Assembly (NCBI GenBank): GCA_002482005.1
Contig: DLFD01000035.1
Span: forward strand, 1-7,234
Direction of reading: 5' to 3'
From: Lachnospiraceae bacterium UBA7729
GTDB taxonomy: Bacteria; Bacillota; Clostridia; Lachnospirales; Lachnospiraceae
Length of the DNA stretch: 7,234 nucleotides
This document shows, piece by piece, positions 5,346 to 7,234 of the stretch. Made by a program: the position numbers and the translations under genes. Within the stretch, counting starts at the first letter, position 1. Every line of letters starts with the position of its first letter. The notes below the pieces were generated by a model. It was not told the DNA's origin. It worked only from the letters and a program-made list of their open reading frames with translations, and ran no database searches.

Positions 5346-6775
5346 TCCCGAGAGATCAGATGGACAGCGAAATAAGCAGGAACCTGAACCGCTATCTGCC
5401 GGAAGGGCGCAGCGACCCTGCAAAACTTCAGGGAGAAATGCTCGCCCGCAGGCTTGGGCTGAGGATCTGTTATGCTGATCTTGGCAGCTCCGGCCACCAT
5501 TACGGAAGGCTGTACTTTAAGTCGCAGGATGTCACAGTCCTTGATGCAGCCGGGAAGCCGGAAGTGATCACCGTCATGCCGAAAACGATCCTTCTGGATA
5601 TACATTTGCAGGGAAAAAGCAGAGCTGTCACAAGGAAGCGCGAAGACACGATCGCTCATGAGTGTATCCACTATATCGAGCATGCATGTTTCTTCTATTT
5701 CCAGCAGCTTCATCACGAAGAGCTTGAGTTTCTGGCAAGTGACGGACCTGTGAAGGTCTATCATGGAGAGACAACTCCGATCGACCGTGTGGAAAGACAG
5801 ACATCCCAGCTTACTGCAAGGCTTCGCATGCCGCAGGAATGCACAAGGCAGAAGATCCTTGAATGCCTGGAGAAGTACCATGGCCTCAGCAGGATGGAAG
5901 CAATGAACCGGACCATTCATGACCTGTCCTGGATTTTCAATGTGTCCTATGAAACGGCAAAATACAGGATGGTCGAACTGGGATATCCGGAAGCACGCGG
6001 GATCATGAACTTCATTGACGGAAGGTATGTGGACGACTATACCGCTGAGGATGACGGCCGCCGTTATGCGGTGACGCTGGAGCAGCTGGATCGGGAATAC
6101 CAGAGGAACCCGAAACTCCGGCAGCTGGCAGAGACGGACGAGTATGTCTATGTCGGCGGATATCTGGTCCGCTTCAGCCCGGAGAGCGTGCGGCTGGAGA
6201 ACGGAAAGTACCGTCTGACCAGTACTGCGCAGATGGACATTTCCAGGTACTGTATCGGATTTACGGTGCTTCCCTGCAGGCAGCATCATGACTATGATCC
6301 GGAGTCCTTCCACCGTGATCACGAAGCTCATCCGGATGACGTGTGCATGGATGAGCACCAGGGCATCGATGGAATCCTGAAGCTGGACCGGGCCTATCAC
6401 CAGACTGTCTCGGCACATACGATGAATTTTGCCGACACGCTTACAGGATACATGGACCTGTTCAATATCACGATTCCGGAACTTGTCGAGGACACGGGAA
6501 TCAGTGAACGGACGATCAAAAACTACAGGAATGGAAAGAGCGCTCCAACCCTGGAGTATATCCTCTCGATCTGTGTGGCGATGGGACTGTCGCCCCAGAC
6601 ATCCAGGGACCTTCTGAGAGCCACCCACTTTACGTTTGATGCATCTGAAGGTCAACCTTACGAAGCTTATTCCTTCATCATCGATTATATGACCGTCGAC
6701 TATTCTGTCCGTGAGGTCAACGAGTACCTCAGGAAGAAAGGAATCCCGCCGCTGTCCATGCCAAATACCAGATAA
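5342..6775 (+). CDS. ImmA/IrrE-type metallopeptidase fused to C-terminal XRE-type HTH
   Basis: 477 codons from GTG (5342) to TAA (6775). The GTG has no ribosome binding site of its own, and the true start is probably ATG 5298 in another frame (see that entry). Numbered from the GTG, DTIAHECIHYIEH (102-114) holds the zinc motif HExxH (H106, E107, H110). VERQTSQLTARLRMP (150-164) is the likely third-ligand helix, with E151 as candidate. Residues 190-232 resemble the segment that follows the peptidase in such proteins (NVSYETAKYRMVELGY, then FIDGRYV). Residues about 362-430 form an XRE-like HTH: FADTLTGYMDLFNITIPELV, then TGISERTIKNYRNGKSAPTL, then ILSICVAMGLSP. It may therefore sense a signal by proteolysis and bind DNA or partner with a repressor. 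It reads right from the control region. Families are well supported; substrate and target are unknown. Confidence 0.85.
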   Translation: MIPRDQMDSEISRNLNRYLPEGRSDPAKLQGEMLARRLGLRICYADLGSSGHHYGRLYFKSQDVTVLDAAGKPEVITVMPKTILLDIHLQGKSRAVTRKREDTIAHECIHYIEHACFFYFQQLHHEELEFLASDGPVKVYHGETTPIDRVERQTSQLTARLRMPQECTRQKILECLEKYHGLSRMEAMNRTIHDLSWIFNVSYETAKYRMVELGYPEARGIMNFIDGRYVDDYTAEDDGRRYAVTLEQLDREYQRNPKLRQLAETDEYVYVGGYLVRFSPESVRLENGKYRLTSTAQMDISRYCIGFTVLPCRQHHDYDPESFHRDHEAHPDDVCMDEHQGIDGILKLDRAYHQTVSAHTMNFADTLTGYMDLFNITIPELVEDTGISERTIKNYRNGKSAPTLEYILSICVAMGLSPQTSRDLLRATHFTFDASEGQPYEAYSFIIDYMTVDYSVREVNEYLRKKGIPPLSMPNTR

Positions 6776-6811
6776 TATACCTTGTACACTGCAGTCAGCT
6801 ACGTATTACTT

Positions 6812-6840
6812 TTGACAATCAATACCGCGTAGTTTATATT
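6812..6840 (+). promoter_or_regulatory. Near-consensus sigma-A promoter for the DUF2442 gene
   Basis: TTGACA (6812-6817), a 17-nt spacer and TATATT (6835-6840) give a perfect -35 and a -10 with one mismatch. The predicted start is near 6847, 76 nt before the DUF2442 ATG. The gene can thus be expressed independently of the peptidase-HTH gene, which ends 36 nt upstream of the -35. No dyad overlaps it, so it looks constitutive. The leader has a small hairpin (TGTTTC 6885-6890 with GAAACA 6899-6904). Confidence 0.75.
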
Positions 6841-6922
6841 CGAAGAAAGTAAGATTGAAAGGAGCTAAATTCCATAAAGCTGATTGTTTCCGGAAAAAGA
6901 AACATCATCAAGGAGGCATGGA

Positions 6923-7207
6923 ATGAATTCTTTCGGCGATAATGTACAGGCAATTAAGGCGTGGTTTGATGAAGACAGTATGTGGCTATCATTGAAAGAT
7001 GGGAGAATCCTTGCAGTTCCGAAGGTATGGTTCCCAGCGTTTGAAGGTGCTGCACCTGATGAACTTTCCGATTATCAGATGCTTGGCGGAGGAATAGGAA
7101 TACACTGGGAGAAACTCGATGAAGATATCAGTGTTCCAAATCTTCTGAAGGGATACGGCGCTGTGTCAGGATCAAGAAGGAAAACCCATTCATCGGTCAC
7201 AGACTGA
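6923..7207 (+). CDS. DUF2442 domain protein
   Basis: 94 codons from ATG (6923) to TGA (7207). The frame extends to a TTG at 6884, but ATG 6923 is chosen because AAGGAGG (6910-6916) lies 6 nt before it. The DUF2442 signature is clear: SMWLSLKDGRILAVPKVWFP, then GAAPDELSDYQMLGGGIGIH, then WEKLDEDISVPNLLKGYG. DUF2442 proteins are small, soluble and of unsettled function; they often sit beside DUF4160 proteins in what look like toxin-antitoxin-like pairs. No full DUF4160 partner is seen upstream. A second AAAGGAG (6858-6864) precedes a 22-codon frame that would have to start at ATA 6874, overlaps this gene's start and is probably not translated. The gene has its own promoter. Family is firm; role is unknown. 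Confidence 0.88.
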   Translation: MNSFGDNVQAIKAWFDEDSMWLSLKDGRILAVPKVWFPAFEGAAPDELSDYQMLGGGIGIHWEKLDEDISVPNLLKGYGAVSGSRRKTHSSVTD

Positions 7208-7234
7208 TTTGTCAGAAAAAAGCCGCATTCGGAT

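Noticed and set aside
5335..5348. Programmed -1 ribosomal frameshift joining the 15-codon ORF to the peptidase frame
   Set aside because: No X-XXY-YYZ slippery heptamer occurs at the overlap; a lost base or translational coupling explains it better.
5321..6655. 444-codon minus-strand open frame opposite the peptidase-HTH gene
   Set aside because: It is antisense to a gene with clear HExxH and HTH motifs, and its translation shows no recognisable domain. Long antisense frames are expected from codon bias at this GC.

Overview
The window looks like part of a mobile element or prophage remnant from a Bacillota (Firmicutes) bacterium, probably a gut Clostridia or Erysipelotrichia relative. The evidence is near-consensus AGGAGG-type ribosome binding sites, sigma-A-type promoters with TTGACA boxes, a Gram-positive-type LexA/DinR box, and protein families common in Firmicutes integrative elements (ImmR-like/ImmA pair, YolD plus UvrX-type polymerase, DUF5131, DUF4116, DUF2442). 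No integrase, att site, tRNA, rRNA, CRISPR array or insertion sequence is visible, so mobility is inferred from gene content.

Left and centre (1-4958) are a co-directional minus-strand block. In transcription order it holds an XRE repressor (4958-4548), an ImmA/IrrE metallopeptidase (4527-3973), a DUF5131 Gp37/Gp68-type cysteine-motif protein (3905-3141), an error-prone Y-family polymerase (3004-1628), a YolD-like protein (1536-1069), a DUF4116 repeat protein (1029-202) and the start of a second XRE regulator that runs off the left edge (166-1). A CGAAC-N4-GTTC box lies just upstream of the polymerase, which points to SOS control of the polymerase-YolD part. The repressor/peptidase pair resembles the ImmR/ImmA switch of ICEBs1, in which the peptidase cleaves the repressor.

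The control region (4959-5297) is the most unusual part. A consensus rightward promoter (4999-5027) and a good leftward promoter (5069-5097) appear to face each other, so their transcripts would overlap. A 31-bp dyad built on two ACATGT blocks overlaps the rightward -35. The rightward transcript soon meets a terminator-like hairpin (5084-5119), and it includes a 21-codon ORF for a hydrophobic peptide that starts almost at the predicted transcription start. This could be a bistable P2-like switch with a short RNA or attenuated leader.

Right of it (5298-6775, plus strand) is a large ImmA/IrrE-type metallopeptidase with a C-terminal XRE-type helix-turn-helix. Its N-terminus is out of frame: a well-placed RBS and ATG open 15 codons that stop exactly where a GTG opens the main frame, as if one G of a GGG run had been lost. 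The last gene (6923-7207, plus) is a small DUF2442 protein with its own near-consensus promoter (6812-6840).

The working model is a mobile-element decision module (repressor, peptidase, face-to-face promoters) joined to an SOS-linked mutagenesis/repair cassette, plus a second peptidase-regulator fusion.
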